A stretch of 64,000 bases of DNA from Caprimulgus europaeus (taxonomy: Eukaryota; Chordata; Aves; Caprimulgiformes; Caprimulgidae): positions 6,324,001-6,388,000 of the forward strand of contig OU015541.1 of assembly GCA_907165065.1 (NCBI GenBank), in the 5' to 3' direction. A program made the translations under genes and the position numbers. Each line of letters opens with the position of its first letter. The first letter of the stretch is position 1. Shown in pieces: positions 1 through 13,983 of the stretch. The notes under the pieces were generated by a model, which ran no database searches, was not told where the DNA came from, and was given only the letters and a program-made list of their open reading frames with translations.

Positions 1-3000
1 AAAATCTTAAATGTTGACAAAGATAACCTTTAAACACTGTCCAATCTCAACAACCATATGTTGCATTTCCATGCATGCTTAGAACTTTTTGCTGCATGCC
101 AGATTTCCATGTGTACCTGGTTATGCAACCAAAATATCCAACCAGAAATGTAAATAATGCAAAGCCTGAACCTCATTTAAGCCATATCATCGAACATTAA
201 AGTTGTAAGTTCAGAATTTGTTTTGATAAATGCTTAAAATAAATAATTTATTGTGCAATGCAAACAGCTCTTGTGATTCACAGCAGAAAGGAAGGGGGAG
301 CTTGGGGAGTCCATGCAAGAACTTACTTTTGCAATTTTGTGGCTTACAGACAGTAAGGTTATATAGGAACTTGATGGAATCCAGTCAGCTGTATTATTGT
401 TCCAGGTTTTCTTAAAGCTTAATGATATTTGGTGGGTGTTCTCATTTTTGGTTGGGTTTTTTTTTTCCTCTTTTTGAAAAATATTTAGCTGTAACTTTTC
501 TATAGTTACTGTTAAGTTGCTGGACAGCGATGCCAAGTAGCTGAGATCTGCTTTGCTCCTCAGCCTTCTTCCAGTAATTGCAACTGCTTATGCTAGCCTG
601 AGCATCCACATTAGTGACAAATAAAACCACATACAGCAAAGGTATCCTTCTTGCAAATTTCCCCTCTTTTTGCTTTTGATTTGAATTCTTTACTGCTGAA
701 ATGAAACCAGTACAAACATAGCATTGCTGGCATTCTTGTCAGGACCTACTGAGGCAAAACTGGTGACTGGCTGGCAATGTACTGGGTAGACACTTAAGAC
801 CAGTGAGTTGCATTCACAAATAGGCAAAAAACCCAACAAACTGCGTGGGACAGAGATGGCAGGATACTAGTGATCAAAACCATAAGCACTCACTTAAAGC
901 AAAAAGATCTGTCCCTTACCAAGTGTGTGAAAACAGGTGAATCCAGCAGAAGCAATAAAGCTTTCACTGCTAAAGGGGTTTATACTATTATTTCAAAATG
1001 CAAATGTAAGACATTCAGAAAATCTGCCTCCTGTTTCATCATAGATCATAAAGCCTTTGTGTAGCTGAGGTTGCCTTAACTTTGCTAGACTAAACTTAGT
1101 GCAGCTTCTGAATAGGCTTTATATAAGATAGAACATGGTGGGTAAAGAAAAAAAGGAAAAGAAAACCACAACCCAATAATCGAGGATCAGGATAGAAGCC
1201 AAAACTTTCAAGTTTATAAATGAAAAAAAAAATGCTTTTTATGTGCCACATGCACGTTCTCATGGGTCAGTTGGTGATGATAACATCCATATTATATTAA
1301 AGATCTTTTTCTCACTTTATTAATGTAACTGTACCCTTCACTTAGCTGGTGTAGCCAGTCTCTGAAAGTTCATACAATGCTTCATTAGTGCTTATTCACT
1401 TGGGACAGCAGTGTTCCATCTAACCTGAAATATTACCAAGGATCTTTATTCCTTCCACAGCCTCACTTCCTAATTACAATTGTAAGACATACTATTAAAA
1501 ATTTTGCAATTTCATCAAAGAGGTTCAATGAGTGGAATTATCTTTCTCCTTCTGTTCCGATTCTAACATTTCATCTTATATCTGTGCTTCTGACTTTGAG
1601 AAATCATAACATAGGAATTGGTCTATAAATAAAAAAAGTTTTTACTAATATGGATTGAAAGTACTCTCACAATCTCCATATAACCTCCATAATGTCAAGC
1701 CCCTGAGTGATTTTGTTGATTATGTACAGCATCCTGACATGCAAACTCACAATTTAGCCTGAATACATTTGTAATTAATTAATTAATCCCAACAGAAATT
1801 ATTAAAACTAATTCACCGGGCATTGCACAGCCAGCAGCAAGAAAGAAGAGACTTTTTAACCATGGAGGAGAAGAACTCTTCAAGCAGAAATAAAGCCTGC
1901 TGTGGAAAACAAAATGTAAATCTTAGAACAAAGAAAGCTTCCTGTTAAAGCATGGATGCACAATGAGTTGCTCAAGGGTTGCATGAGGTCCTCCAAGACC
2001 TACTTTGATGCCCATCATGCTGCCCTCAAGGCTTTGTGAGTTGTTTCTGACCTCTGACATGGATAACCGCAATATCTCAATTTATCACAGTAACATCAAC
2101 TTGAGAAACAAGCAGAAGATGCCTCAAAACACTGGGGAGATATCCCAGATATTTGCCATGTTTTTTCACCAAAATCCTCACCATCTTATAAGGAGGAAAA
2201 AAACCCAAACAATAACAACAACAAAAACCCAAAACCTAACCCAAAAACTATTTGGACTATTCCAAGATTTGGTTAAAACCATGTTTTTCTACAGAAAATT
2301 ATTTTCACAGAAGTTTTCCTTTATCAAGTTTGTTTTTTTGGTTGCCTGCCAAATTCACACCAGGATTTATTTTATTTTTAATTGTCTTTCTCTCCAGTTC
2401 CCACACCCCCTCCCCCCACAAAGAAGCTTGTATCTTTGCTCACTGGTGAGACTGCACGCACAACTCTGAGCCACCTCAAAGACCATCCGCTTTGCTGGGC
2501 CAACCTGTTATTTCTGGATCATACTGTTCTTCCCTTCTCTCAGGTGCTCTAGGGTGAATTATGCATCTTCCTGGTCCAATCCAGTTCTAAAACTCAGCTG
2601 CTGGAGTGGTATGAACGTGACAGACATAAATCATGGCTTTCCAAGTAGACTTCCTATGTGCAAAACTTCTGGATATTCAGTAACTTCTCTCACCTGTGTG
2701 TGCAATCAATGCACTCGAATCAGACACGTGGGGAGTGACTGCCAGGTCTGCAGGGTACCTGACATCTCTGTATTTGCCATACAGCACACACATACAGAGA
2801 AAGGGAATATTAATACTAATAATCTGACCCAACGCAACACATTTCCCCTCCTTTCCCTTTGAAACTATTTACATCACTAGCTGTTAACCTACTCATTTTA
2901 CCATTGAAGGTCCATCACAGTTATATAAATTCCATCTGAAACTTTTTACTTAATGACTAGAGACTGTTAAATCTATCTCTAGAGACGTAATTTAGGACTT

Positions 3001-6000
3001 TGATTTTAGTGCATCTTTAACAGGTTTTCTTCTGAAAACTTAACATAGAATTTCAACTCTAAGTTCTTTACAGCACAGACAATGTTTCATTAATAGCTTC
3101 CTCAATGGGATACCCATTTACTCTCATCTGTGCAGGAGTTATCATTGTATGATCAATATTCTAGACTATTTCTACACAGGCTCTTTAAACACATCAAATC
3201 CTACCACAAATTAAATGCATAATTAATTATTTTTGTTTCACTCCCAATAACGGCTTTGTAAGTTTTCTCTTATAACTTTCACATTAACATTCTCTTTGGG
3301 TCTTGTCCACTTTACTGACTTGATTAAAATAATAACTTCCTGGTTATGTGACTGGTATACTATACAGCTTTAAATTTTAAGTTAATTCCTGGTGGTTAAG
3401 ACTTCCTCTGTATCTCACATGGCACTTTCCCAGTTGCCTAAATTACTTTTCAAGCAGTATATATATATAATAAAGACTAAAGGAATAGATGATTGGACAA
3501 CTGAGCACAGCACAAGGAATAATTTGCTGAGTTTTGTTTATACTGGATGTTGAGAACCCATTGTAAAAATTAAAGGGAGGAGGTTTAACCCCTGAGCCTG
3601 CTAGGCATTTGCACATCTACACTTCCTGCTCTGCTCGCTAACCAAACACAAACCAGTTATTCATTTGCATTTTTATTTCTTCTAAGTATGTTTATGTTTA
3701 GGACAGAAGAATGTAAATATGTGCAAGATTAAAAAAAAAAAAATACACGAATGGCATAAATCTGTCCACAGCAGCTCCTTCAAAATATACATGGATAATA
3801 CAATAATGCAACCTACAAAATCCAGACCCTGGTTTGCAGGTGTCTGTCCCAATCAGGCATTAATTAGTATTAAGCAGACTTTCACACTGAGCAGATGATA
3901 AAGACACTCTTCAGTTTCTAATGCTTATAGGAGGGTGACCTGTAAAAGACTCTTTTTAAAAGAAAGCCTGAGAAGGTTTTACCTTTCTTTTGGTTTTCCT
4001 CTTTTAAATTATCAGAAAAAACAACTTCATCATGTCCATTTTTGACAGGTACCTCAGAAGTACCCGATGGATGAAAGACTTGGCCATGTTTCCCAAAACA
4101 GTGGCTCCTCAGTGGCAGTGAATAAGGGTTAACTGTGTCTGAAATCAGTGCAGTTCAGGGGACAAAACATCCCCATAATTTCTCAAAGCTCCATTTTTCC
4201 TCTATTATAATTTCACTTATCTTTGCAAGATTTCAGGTACTTCAAAACTATGTGAGATTTGCCTGTGTATACTATAAAACAAACAAAATACAGTTGAGAA
4301 AACCTACCTTAAGAAAAAAGCCCCTCCAGTTGTGCTTCACCAGTGCTGACACTGTGGAGTGTCTCTGCCCAGACCCCATGCACAGCTGAGCTGTACCTGT
4401 ACCCACTCCCAGCAACTACCATCAACACATCCCCTGTAGCATCTGGCAAAGCATCTTCACTACAGCCTTGTTATGACCAGAGACATCATCACCAGCATAT
4501 TTCCCCGATATAGACAGGTGTCTGTTATTCCACAGCAAGGATTTAGGGATAAATTCTCACTGGGCAAAGCCCACCACAGGTACTGATAAGTGTAACTACA
4601 TAAAGCAAAAAGGAACAATGACCCTTAAAACCTGCACATGCACCAAAGAAGCAACACCAAGCCAATGAGTGCACATGCTGAGAAATGAGCAACTACTTAT
4701 TTTGCACTTGGTGTCATAGAAAAAACATTATTCCTCCTAGAGCCCCAAGAAAGGAAGTACTAAAAGATTGTTCTTAAATATCATAACAATTTTCACAGAG
4801 CAGCTTCTGTGAAAAGGGGTTCCAGTTATCTTGTGAATGCAAGCAATGAATCAATTATGTGATTTCCAAAAATTAAAACAAGAGGCATAATTCAGGACCA
4901 AGAAAGACTGTAATTTACCTCCCCAATCCAGTAGCTGGAGGTTTCAAAGAGAAAGTACAGCTGACAAGAAAGAAAAACACAGCAGAACAAATTATCCACC
5001 TAAATGATGTAAAGGGACTGGAATCTGGCCATAACTGCTAGATTTAGATTTCTTACAGTATATAGGAAAGTGTAAAATCTGGTGTGACATGTTTGATAAA
5101 CTAAAGACACAGGACCCCCTTTCCACCCTCAGAATATTGATGTCTTTATAGAGATTGTATGAGTCAGACTGGGCAAAGGAAGAGAGTCAGAGGTCTGCTA
5201 TTCCAATTCAACATGTCTCTAATTTATTTAAGACCATAACCAATTTAGGAAAGCCACAGACAGCTACACTGGGCCATCAGACCACCCTTGAATTTTATCT
5301 ATTGAAATCTGCTCTAAGCCCAATCATCTGTGTTTGAATAAAGCATTTATTTTAGAATTACATTCTCTTGTCCAAGATGAGAAACTATTATTTCACTTTT
5401 TTAAAAAAATTTTTTTTTTGCCCCTCAAGGCTGAATACCCTGTTACTCAGTGCTTTACCTTTAAGTGTGTTAAGTTCACCTTAGCTCTCAGTCTTTGGTT
5501 CTTCTTCACTAGATTAGAAACATGTATTTCATACTTTGCCCCAGAGGCACTTGTACCAGGCCATCTCTCTTTCTGAAAACTTTAACAGACTGAGCCCTTT
5601 ACTTTGCACAGTAAGGAACGTTCAAAGAAGTTCCCATAAAAAGCAGCCACAATCTTAACATGGGTTCAGCTGGTGGGGGGAAGCATTTCAGCTGCTATTT
5701 TGCACATCACTAGTGCTACACTCCAGCACAACTAAAGTGATTGCCAAAAAGTCTTCCATTTAAGTTTTCAATCACAGTTTTGTAAAATAGAGCCAAAATG
5801 AAGCTGAGAGTTGATGAGCAGTGTTTAGTGCAAGTCAAAAGAACAAGGAGTGTACGCAGTGCTTTGTGCAAATCCTCTGCAAGCCACTACCATGCCACTT
5901 TCCCATCAGCTCCCTTCTCGTGCAGGTTCCTGTATTTCCAGTAAAAAGCCACAATTTCTGTCTCACGTTTCTCTTTTTTTTACCTTTACCAACAATTCTT

Positions 6001-7419
6001 TTGCCCTTTCTTGAAGGCTATTTACCTATGTGTTAGTCACATTCAATTTAAAAACTGTGTTCAAATATGAAGAAAGGAAAGATGAGTTATTCAATTATGA
6101 TAATAATTGGGCAAAGGAAGACTCAATAAATAGCTTGTTTGTAAAATTAGGTTTTTGTTTTGTTTTGGTTTTTTTCCTAAATGTACAAGGCAGCAGTCAG
6201 AGCCAAGGAGAGCTGTTCCTCTTTATGGGATGCATGCAAGCATTAAATGGCTCTTTCCTGTGCCTTTATTTTACTAAACTTGTCACACCAGATTTTACAC
6301 TTCCTTTAAATTATGAGTAAAAAGAACCCTTTGTTTGTCATTTTTCCACTTTGATGGATATGAATCATAATCAAACAGTGCAGCCAAGTTCCTGTCTTCT
6401 GCTCAAAGCAGTCTCAGCTCCTGGAGACATGGAAATGCCTCTAACAGGTAGCTTAGGGCACCTGGATTTCCCAAGCCTGCTGGGCATCACACCCTGCCTG
6501 GCTCTGTGCTGCTCATCTCTTTTGCCACTGCCATTGCTAAATCATCCACCAATGCCCCAGGGGAAGTGAACAGTTTAGTGATAAATGCTGGTCACTTATA
6601 GATCTTGGCTGTATCTCTGCAAACAGAAGACACCTGGTATTGGCCACCTTCTCCTCTCTCTGCTGTATTTCAGAGAGAGGATGCTATGCAAGGATACATG
6701 CTCTTTATTTTCCACAAACCACCTGCTACCTGTCAGCACTGCCTGTAGTGTACAGAGCCTTTACTTGTATTACTTCACCCCTCTGGCACGCGCCTTCCTC
6801 TTCACAAGCACTTTATATCATCACCGGTAATTTTGTGTTTGTGATGGCAGCGCAAGGAACATTGGTCACCAGCAGCATATTCCTTTTCCTACCTCAAGGC
6901 ATGGAAAGCTGGTGGGTGGTTTAAACAGGCAAGGAAGGAAATAATGCTGTGAGCGTTGCTTGGTCTAAGTTCCTGTCCTGAAGGCTTGTTCTATTATTCA
7001 CAGAGCGGCAGCAAATAAATCAGGAAAACAGAGCAATAAGCTCCCACCTCCATCACACAAATAGAGACACTTGTTTTTCCCTTTAGTATAATTAGTATGC
7101 CCAATTTTATGACTGATGGGGAACAGGTATGGGCTGAATATCCCAAACAGTAACAGAATCAAAATGAACTGAGCATCACAGTGAATTGGGCACAATGAGA
7201 GAGAAAAGGACCGTGAGAACAGGGACAGAAAACAAGACGGCTTTAACAGTGAGGTCCTTGATGCAGACCCAAGACCTGCAGAAAGCCTTTGGCTGTGAAG
7301 GTGCAGAGCACAGAAGTTATTTGTGCACCACAGAAGCCTCTCCCAGGGCGGTGCTTGCTCATGCAAACAGCCCTCATGTATATGTATGACACACCTGCAT
7401 GCACATACATGTCATTTCT
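1..7419. other. Non-coding AT-rich stretch, no gene seen
   Basis: This is unique AT-rich DNA apart from the A/C tract at 2197. Small simple repeats include a T-rich run near 459-472, a TTAA run at 1772-1787 and a TA run near 3460-3470. Open frames are below about 155 codons, lie on both strands and match nothing recognisable. The frame at 2005-2469 crosses the low-complexity A/C tract and is not credible. Confidence 0.7.
2197..2250 (-). repeat. A/C low-complexity tract (complement of the T/G type)
   Basis: AAAAAAACCC, AACAACAACAA, AAAACC and CTAACCCAAAAA units form the complementary orientation of the T/G tracts seen elsewhere. This shows the class occurs on both strands. Confidence 0.8.
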
Positions 7420-8010
7420 AGGTGCGGAGTGGCCCAGAGCAGCAGGTGACCTGCCCAGGCAACGGCAGCAGAGCAGGCTGTGGCTGGGCATTCCCAGCCC
7501 CTCTGCCAGCTGCTTGTCCCAGCATGGCCCCTCCTGTTCCCAGCTTGGCAGGGACACCCCAGCAGGGAGAGTCTGCACAGGCCCCAGCACATCCCTCTGC
7601 TCTGCCCACATGGACACCCGGTTCTGAGTCACTGCTTCACTGCTCCCCAGGGCCACGGAGGTCCCCAGGGTGCAGGGCAGCCACAGATCTCCTGGGTCCT
7701 GGGGGTGGCTTTGCAAAGGTGGCCCTAAACTGCAGGGAAAGGGCAAAGTACCTGCAGTGCCTTGGGTTTGGAGGGGCTCCTGTGGTCCTTGTGCCCAGGA
7801 TGGGACTAGAGACACCACAGAGAAGGGGGCTGCATGCACAGGACGGAAGGGTCAGGAAAAAGTTGATACCAGGACCAAGAGTTCTGGTCCCCTCCTACAT
7901 CCCACTACAGCTGGGCATGGTTCCCTTGTGACAGGGGTGGCTGCAAAACCGAAGGCGAGGCACTGCCTCTACAGTCCTGCTTCAAGGGGGCTTTCAGCAG
8001 TGCTGCACTT
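7420..8010. other. GC-rich, CpG-poor patch
   Basis: About 590 bases are markedly richer in G and C than their surroundings, with many CCCAG, CTGGG and CAGGG words but few CpGs. It is therefore not a classical unmethylated CpG island. Several overlapping open frames up to ~200 codons exist on both strands simply because GC-rich DNA has few stops. None has a recognisable domain or splice context. It may be a decayed island, a methylated exon-like relic or a gene-conversion hotspot relic. Confidence 0.55.
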
Positions 8011-8164
8011 TACAGCAAGCATTTTTCTGTAATACTGCAAAAATATTCTTGTCAATCTCTTTCAACTCCAGTCTCTGCACCCTGCAAGCAAAGCACTTTG
8101 GAAGCCACATTAGATTATGCAGCGACTATGGTGAAGTCTTTTTTTTTCCCCCTTCCTCTCTTTA

Positions 8165-8330
8165 AATTTGCTCTGATGGTTTTCAGTTGTTGCAATGTGG
8201 TAAAGTTTCGGTGATCATCTGCACAGGCACACACTATGCAAAGTCCTCACAAATGCAAAAGCATAAAACCAATTTACTGGGAACTACTGTAAAATTACTG
8301 AAGAACATTTAAATAAAATTGATTTTATCG
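8165..8330. promoter_or_regulatory. Candidate conserved non-coding element
   Basis: This unique, non-repetitive AT-rich block has many TF-like words, including GTTGCAATGTGG (C/EBP-like), TATGCAAAG and AAATGCAAAAG (octamer-like) and AATTGATTTTATCG (HOX/PBX-like). It holds no ORF or repeat. Its texture is that of vertebrate developmental enhancers, but conservation cannot be tested here. Confidence 0.3.
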
Positions 8331-8419
8331 TGAGTGCTCTACAAGAAAACTCCTCAGATAACTTTCATGTGTCATTGGAAATATGTTATTCAATTTTCTG
8401 AAGTATTTCTCATATTTTT

Positions 8420-8690
8420 GTTTCAGAACAGTGACAACTTTAACACGCTAATAAATCTTAACACAAGACAGTGTTTCCAACATAATTGTAATAGCTGTAG
8501 GCTAGATTACAGGTGTCCTTTTAGCCACTTTAACTTGTATTTACATCTTGCTGCATCAATTGTATGGCTATTGTAAACTTTACATTATGCAAGGTGTGTA
8601 ATTACACAGCGTTTCAAACTCCCATCACAAGCGCACACCTGGCCTGCTTCTAACGAGCACATTCCTTCTCAAAATGACCACGTAATTAGA
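8420..8690. promoter_or_regulatory. Candidate conserved non-coding element with 14-bp homeodomain palindrome
   Basis: TGTGTAATTACACA at 8595-8608 is a perfect 14-bp palindrome centred on TAATTA, a dimeric homeodomain-type site. It follows TTATGCAA (8585-8592, a POU or C/EBP-like core) directly. More words of this kind occur nearby (ACGCTAATAAATC, ATAATTGTAAT, and CACGTAATTAG at 8680). The block is unique sequence without repeats or credible ORF. Confidence 0.35.
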
Positions 8691-10072
8691 AAATTCCACT
8701 TCTTGGACACAGCATTACACTTAGCACACAGATATTTTGCTGTGAAATGTGTTACCATTTCTCTCACAGGGTCACTAGACACGCTGTGAGCTGTTCATTG
8801 TTTTTAATCCTAACATGACCTTTATACTAAATACAAAAAACAACCTTGAGATTGAAAAGCATGGCACGATGTCATGAGCACAGAGACTGATTTCAGTGAA
8901 TCCAGTGCTGTTTGATCAGGGACCAGTCCTTCCAAGGTGCTGAGTCCTTATTTCCTGCAGGTCCCAAACTGTAGCTTGTAGTGCCTGAAAACTAGTCCCA
9001 ATTTAAATTGGAAAGTGAGGCATTTAAAATCTGCAGCCTCCTAGAGAACACTCCCTTTGAGAGTTTCCAGCTTAAGATGCTTTATCACACTTGTGCATCT
9101 TAGATAGAAAAAGCTCCAAACCTTTGTTTTCACACATTCACACACAGAAAAAAACCTTGCTGACTAACAAAAGTGCAGACCAGTAGAAAAACAGTAATAA
9201 TTTTAACAGTAATTTACTCAACCAGGATTAATTATAGACACATGTAAGCAGGTTCTCTGCAGTGTCCCCTCCCACATTGAGCAGACGGGGATATACAATA
9301 GTAAATATGTTAATAAACTATTTGTTGCAAACTCCAGGTTCCTTCTTTGCTAGAAGAGAGAGGACTAGGAAACACGGGGAAATGTATAGAAAGGTGTCAG
9401 GATTGGGAATGATCACAAGTGGCAGCTCTTTTCACACATATTGTTGAGGAGAGAAGAGAGACAATTGTAAATTATTATAGAAGACAAAGACAGCACCAGA
9501 TCCCAAGTCCACAGAAGTCCTTTGAAAAAAAAGCCAAAAAAACAAATGCATAGGTGCTTTTCTCACACTCCTTCAATCAGAATTTCAGATTAATCCTATG
9601 TGATCCATAAAACAGCAGTTATCAGATTAAACCCCAATTTCTTCACTAAGCAACACAACCCCATAAATTCAGATGAATAAAGGGACCAGATTTATACCCA
9701 GATACCTCAATTCTTAAACAGTTAACATAACAGTCAAAAGGATACTTGGTTACTTACACAAAGGGAAGGCTATAATTGTAACATCTTTGCTCTAAGGTGA
9801 ATAATTAAGTAGATTCCACTGACAAAAGGATGAGAAGACTGTGCCTCAGGACATTAAGTCAGTGGAACTAAGCAACAGGTTACAGGGAAAAAAACAAGGC
9901 TATATTTAAACACAAACCTATGGACCAGATTATTTTAAATGCAGAAAAATTGATTCCTAAAAATACTGATACACTTCCAAGTAATTCTTGGGCAATTTAA
10001 CAGAAGGAGGCAGAATGAAAGGATTCAAGGTCATAGATGTTATTGTTGCAATTTTTTATGTCAGGATCTCCT

Positions 10073-10100
10073 TTCATTCATTCATTCATTCATTCATTCA
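10073..10100. repeat. (TTCA)7 tetranucleotide microsatellite
   Basis: Seven uninterrupted TTCA units lie in otherwise unique AT-rich DNA. The tract probably varies in length between individuals. No coding context is seen. Confidence 0.95.
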
Positions 10101-11599
10101 TCTATCCTCTTTTTCCCCTTGACTCTCAATTTCTTCATGACAAACAACAGTAGTAAAATTAAGAAAAAAAATTATCCCATTTTTTATTTAACTAAGTCCT
10201 TCAATAAAGCTCAACCGTATTTATGAACAGCTTTTTCAGATTTGGCCCCTTGTGTTTGAAACAGCAAGAACCATGCTACATATCTGCATTCAAAACTATT
10301 TCTCTTCACCCTAACAGAATTTAAGTATTCATAAGTAGAATTGTAAAGTCCCAGTGCATGAAAAATACAGAACTCTGGTATAGTTACTGGGTAATCCAAC
10401 AAGAAGCCAGAACTTAAAGGAACTGCCCAGGTTTGTAGCATTTAGCTAAGGTTGGGAATCATCTTTCAGTGGAGGCTTTTAGCACATGCTCCGTTCTGTT
10501 GATGCACACAGAGTGGCAACAAGAGCAGAAGTGACCCTGCCCTCCCCAGAAGAGGTGAAAAGAAGCTTTACACATTCTTAGTACCTATCCCCACACTAAA
10601 GTTGGAATAAAACCTTCTCCTTCCAACCAGAATGGTGAGATTCCCTCCTTTACATCTTTGATCTTCTACATGTGGGCTTGGGTCATCCTGAGACAGCATC
10701 ACAGGGAGTCCATGTGAGGCTACAGTGATGAACAGCAACTCAGCAGTGATACAGCACTGTGTTGCAAAAACTACTACCAAGAATCAGCCCCAGGTTGTTT
10801 GATGTCTTGGCAAATCCAGACAGCAGCGAGGCGGGTTTCCAGCTGCTAAAGCCAATAGAGAGCCACTGGAAACCGTGTACACTGAGCACTCACTCTGGAA
10901 ACGTGGGCATTCTCCAATCAAAAATAATTTTAAGCCAATATGACATCTTTCTTGTCTTGTCTTTCTCCCATCTGGAAGAGGGGGCAGGAGGTGGCTTTTT
11001 GGATCAGAGTCAGTAAACAGTTCTAATTAGGTCTGGATGGCAGATCAGGTCAGCAAACACACACACAAACACCCTAGAAAAGGATTAGTAAATAAACTCA
11101 GAAGATCTAGACAGCATAGGATCCTGGGGACACAAAAGGCAATAAGTCAAGAAAATAACTGGATTGGCTGGCCCAACTAGTTTTCCATCCAGCAGCACTA
11201 TCATCTTAAAAGAATGATTTTTAAGATTTTCTTTTCCATCTCCTATTAATTTGTTTGACATGACCTTATCAGGACTCTGCTAGTTATGTTCTGCTTTCCT
11301 TATGTAGTTGTTTTCAACAAAGTGAAACTGCATATAGTTGTCTCCTTCTGTTATGCATTCGCTTCTGCAGTGCTGAAACATTAAAACAATTTGAAAGATA
11401 TGACAACGAAGTTCCTCAGTACAGTGAGCATGTGGATTGATATGTTTTGATTTTTTTCTTTAGAGAACAAGACTTGTCAGTGCTCAACTAGAAAAGCTGC
11501 CAAATACATCATCATCTCTCATTCACTATGACCCAGGTGCTGTCAGCCCAAACTGACTGTTTTCAGGAAAAAGAAAAAAATAGTGTTGGGTGAGTTCAA

Positions 11600-11900
11600 A
11601 ACGGATCCCAAGAGGTGCCAATTAGGGAGCATTTTAAGTGCAAATTCTAATGTTAATTTTCTGGGTTCATTTGCTCCATGTCCATTACTAAATCTCCAGT
11701 TTAAAATGCACTTTATAGCCTAATTCCATACTACACAATCTGTTTCTTTCCTGCTCAACACACTCCTATAGTCACACGTAGGACTAACAAATGCATTTAA
11801 ATATTTGATTCGCTGCCATTAGCAAGAAAGGGAGAAGAAAAACTTAATGATGGATGATATGATACGCTATGCACAGAATGCCTTCATGCTATTCACAGCA
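11600..11900. promoter_or_regulatory. Candidate conserved non-coding element
   Basis: The block contains GCCAATTAGGGAGC, TTAAGTGCAAATTC, AATGCATTTAAATATTTGAT, GCTGCCATTAGCAAG and TAATGATGGATGATATGATA. The repeated ATTA, ATGCAT and TGAT words without simple repetition suggest dense factor binding. No ORF or transposon texture is present. Inference only. Confidence 0.25.
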
Positions 11901-13915
11901 CATTATAATCAACACATTTCTTCCCATCATGTGCATTTTTTAGGGTACTAAAAAAACCAATGCCACTGAACTCAGAAAGGTTTGCTAGTAAGAGGGATTA
12001 AAGTCCACGGATCATATAGATGCTGTTGAGTGATCAGTTTTGTTCAAATCTTAGCTATATATTTTGGTCCTGATTCTTCTGCAGTAAACATCTTTACACT
12101 GAAATGTGGGGGTTTCCTACCTTAAAAGGAGGAACAAAATATATAAAACATCTAAAACCTGTTTTTATACATGTTTTTATCTCAAAACCAGTTACACAGT
12201 TCCCTAATCTAACCACTGCTTAGTACTTAGCTTCTGCACATTTTCAATGCTTTTGTGCAATTTCTTCCTCTGTCAAGTGAAAACAGAGAGAACACAACCA
12301 AGCAATAGGTTGAACTCGAAGGGCCCAAGGCCACCGTGACTGCGAAGGGTATGGCACGCTTGCTCCCTTGGGGAACCTGCCCAGTGGTGAGGAGAGCTGC
12401 TGCCTTTGTGCCTTTCTGCATTTCCAGCTGCCCCTTTCAGAAGCAGACTGACCCCAGCCTGGAGCTGCCACTGATGCTGATGGTGGTCCTACATATGGAG
12501 CTGAATTTATAAGTGATTCCAAAAAGCTGTGTTGATATAAGGAGTAAGTTCTTGTCAGCAAGAACATCATCTGACCTAAAGATGCTACACCTTCCACATT
12601 GGTTTTGAAGACAGAGTTTCAAAAGCTTTAATTCAGTTGACTTGGGCTTCAATACACTTTCTGTTGCACGGCTTATTTTGGCCAAAATGCCCTGAGAAAA
12701 AGCTAGAAATTGATACCTAAGTTCTTCTGATTTCTAACAGATATCTAAGTCCAGTCAGGCACCTCCAAAGATTTATATTTGATGGCAAGGGGATTATTCA
12801 CATGCTGAAAAATAAGCACATGCATAAATGACTGCACCTTTGAAATTTGTTGATACTGAAAATATTATGGTCGACTGCTTCCACAGGGATCCAGAGAGTC
12901 ACTACTCTCTACTTCTCAGAATCAAGGGGGGAATATCTCCCTTAAAAATTCAGCTCAGAAACTCATAATCCAATCAAGGGAACCTCCCCCTCTCCACTGC
13001 CACTTTACTTACAATTATTCACCATGTCCATAGTTTTCAAAGTTTATCAAACAATTTGTTCTACTTCTTTTGCAACCCAACACAGGGTTGCAGGGATGGT
13101 GTAGTTCTTTGTCTCCAGTTGCTCTTCCTGATTTTTATGTTAAAAGATGCCTAACCTGGTGACTAAACTCGTTGAGGAAATGCCATGCTGAGTCCCTGGG
13201 AATTCAAGCTGGCAGTGCCCGCTCGCTGCCAGGGTGCAATGTTGCCCACGGCAGCTGCACCACCCCTGAGCCAGAACAGCCCTGGGAAACAGATGAGCTA
13301 CGACCAGGGCTCAGACAGAGAAGGAAACTAGCCAAAAGAATGAGAAACCTCTACATAACTAAGTTAAAATACACAGTTACTGCCATGGTATAGGCTGGAC
13401 CAAACTTGAATTGCTTAATGCCCCGTGTCTTTGCATATCTCTGCTCACATGTATTGCTGCACCTTAAGAGCCAATACGCTCAAATGACAGGTAAATTAAT
13501 TTATTTTCCAGCATTTGTGTGCATCCTGCACGAGCACAATTTCCCAGCCAACATCAGACCATTTGGTCAAACAACATTTGTAATTTGCTTCTAGATTTAG
13601 GACACTTGCCTGCAAACCTCACATATATTTAACAAGGTCACTGGATAAATTTGGATGAGTGGCATGCAATTGCAGCCACGTTAAGATGATGAATGAAAGC
13701 AGTTTAGTTCTCTCATGTCTTAAAATGTAAAAACACACAATACTGAGAAGTACCTTTTGAATCTAATACTGGCTGCAGTGTTTTGTCAGCTGTTTATTAG
13801 CAAACAGTGTATTTTTCTACCTTTTGGAGAAGAATATAGCAAGATCAATTTGAATTTAAAAAAGCTAAAAAGCCATGGAAGTTTCTTCCATAGAATACAT
13901 ACTTTTTAAATTCAG

Positions 13916-13983
13916 GTTTTTTGTTTGTTTGGGGTTTTTTTGTTGTGTTTTTTTGTTTGTTTGTTCGTTATTTGGGTTTTTTT
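13916..13983 (+). repeat. T/G low-complexity tract (TTTG units)
   Basis: Repeated TTTG and GTTTT units with GGGG and GGG runs follow a short A/T-rich lead. The texture matches the tracts at 46441, 49193 and 58678. Confidence 0.85.

Larger units (their letters stand above)
8691..13915. other. Non-coding stretch
   Basis: AT-rich unique DNA carries the TTCA microsatellite and the candidate element at 11600. A hairpin-capable CTGGCAG/CTGCCAG pair lies at 13209-13232 inside a small GC-richer patch (13180-13290). No gene, exon or transposon is recognised. Confidence 0.65.

Noticed and set aside
7243-7839. 198-codon minus-strand open frame, with overlapping plus-strand frames of 112-169 codons
   Set aside because: It lies in GC-rich DNA where stops are rare. 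Frames overlap on both strands, and the peptide is rich in P, S, L and Q with no domain, splice context or recognisable homology.
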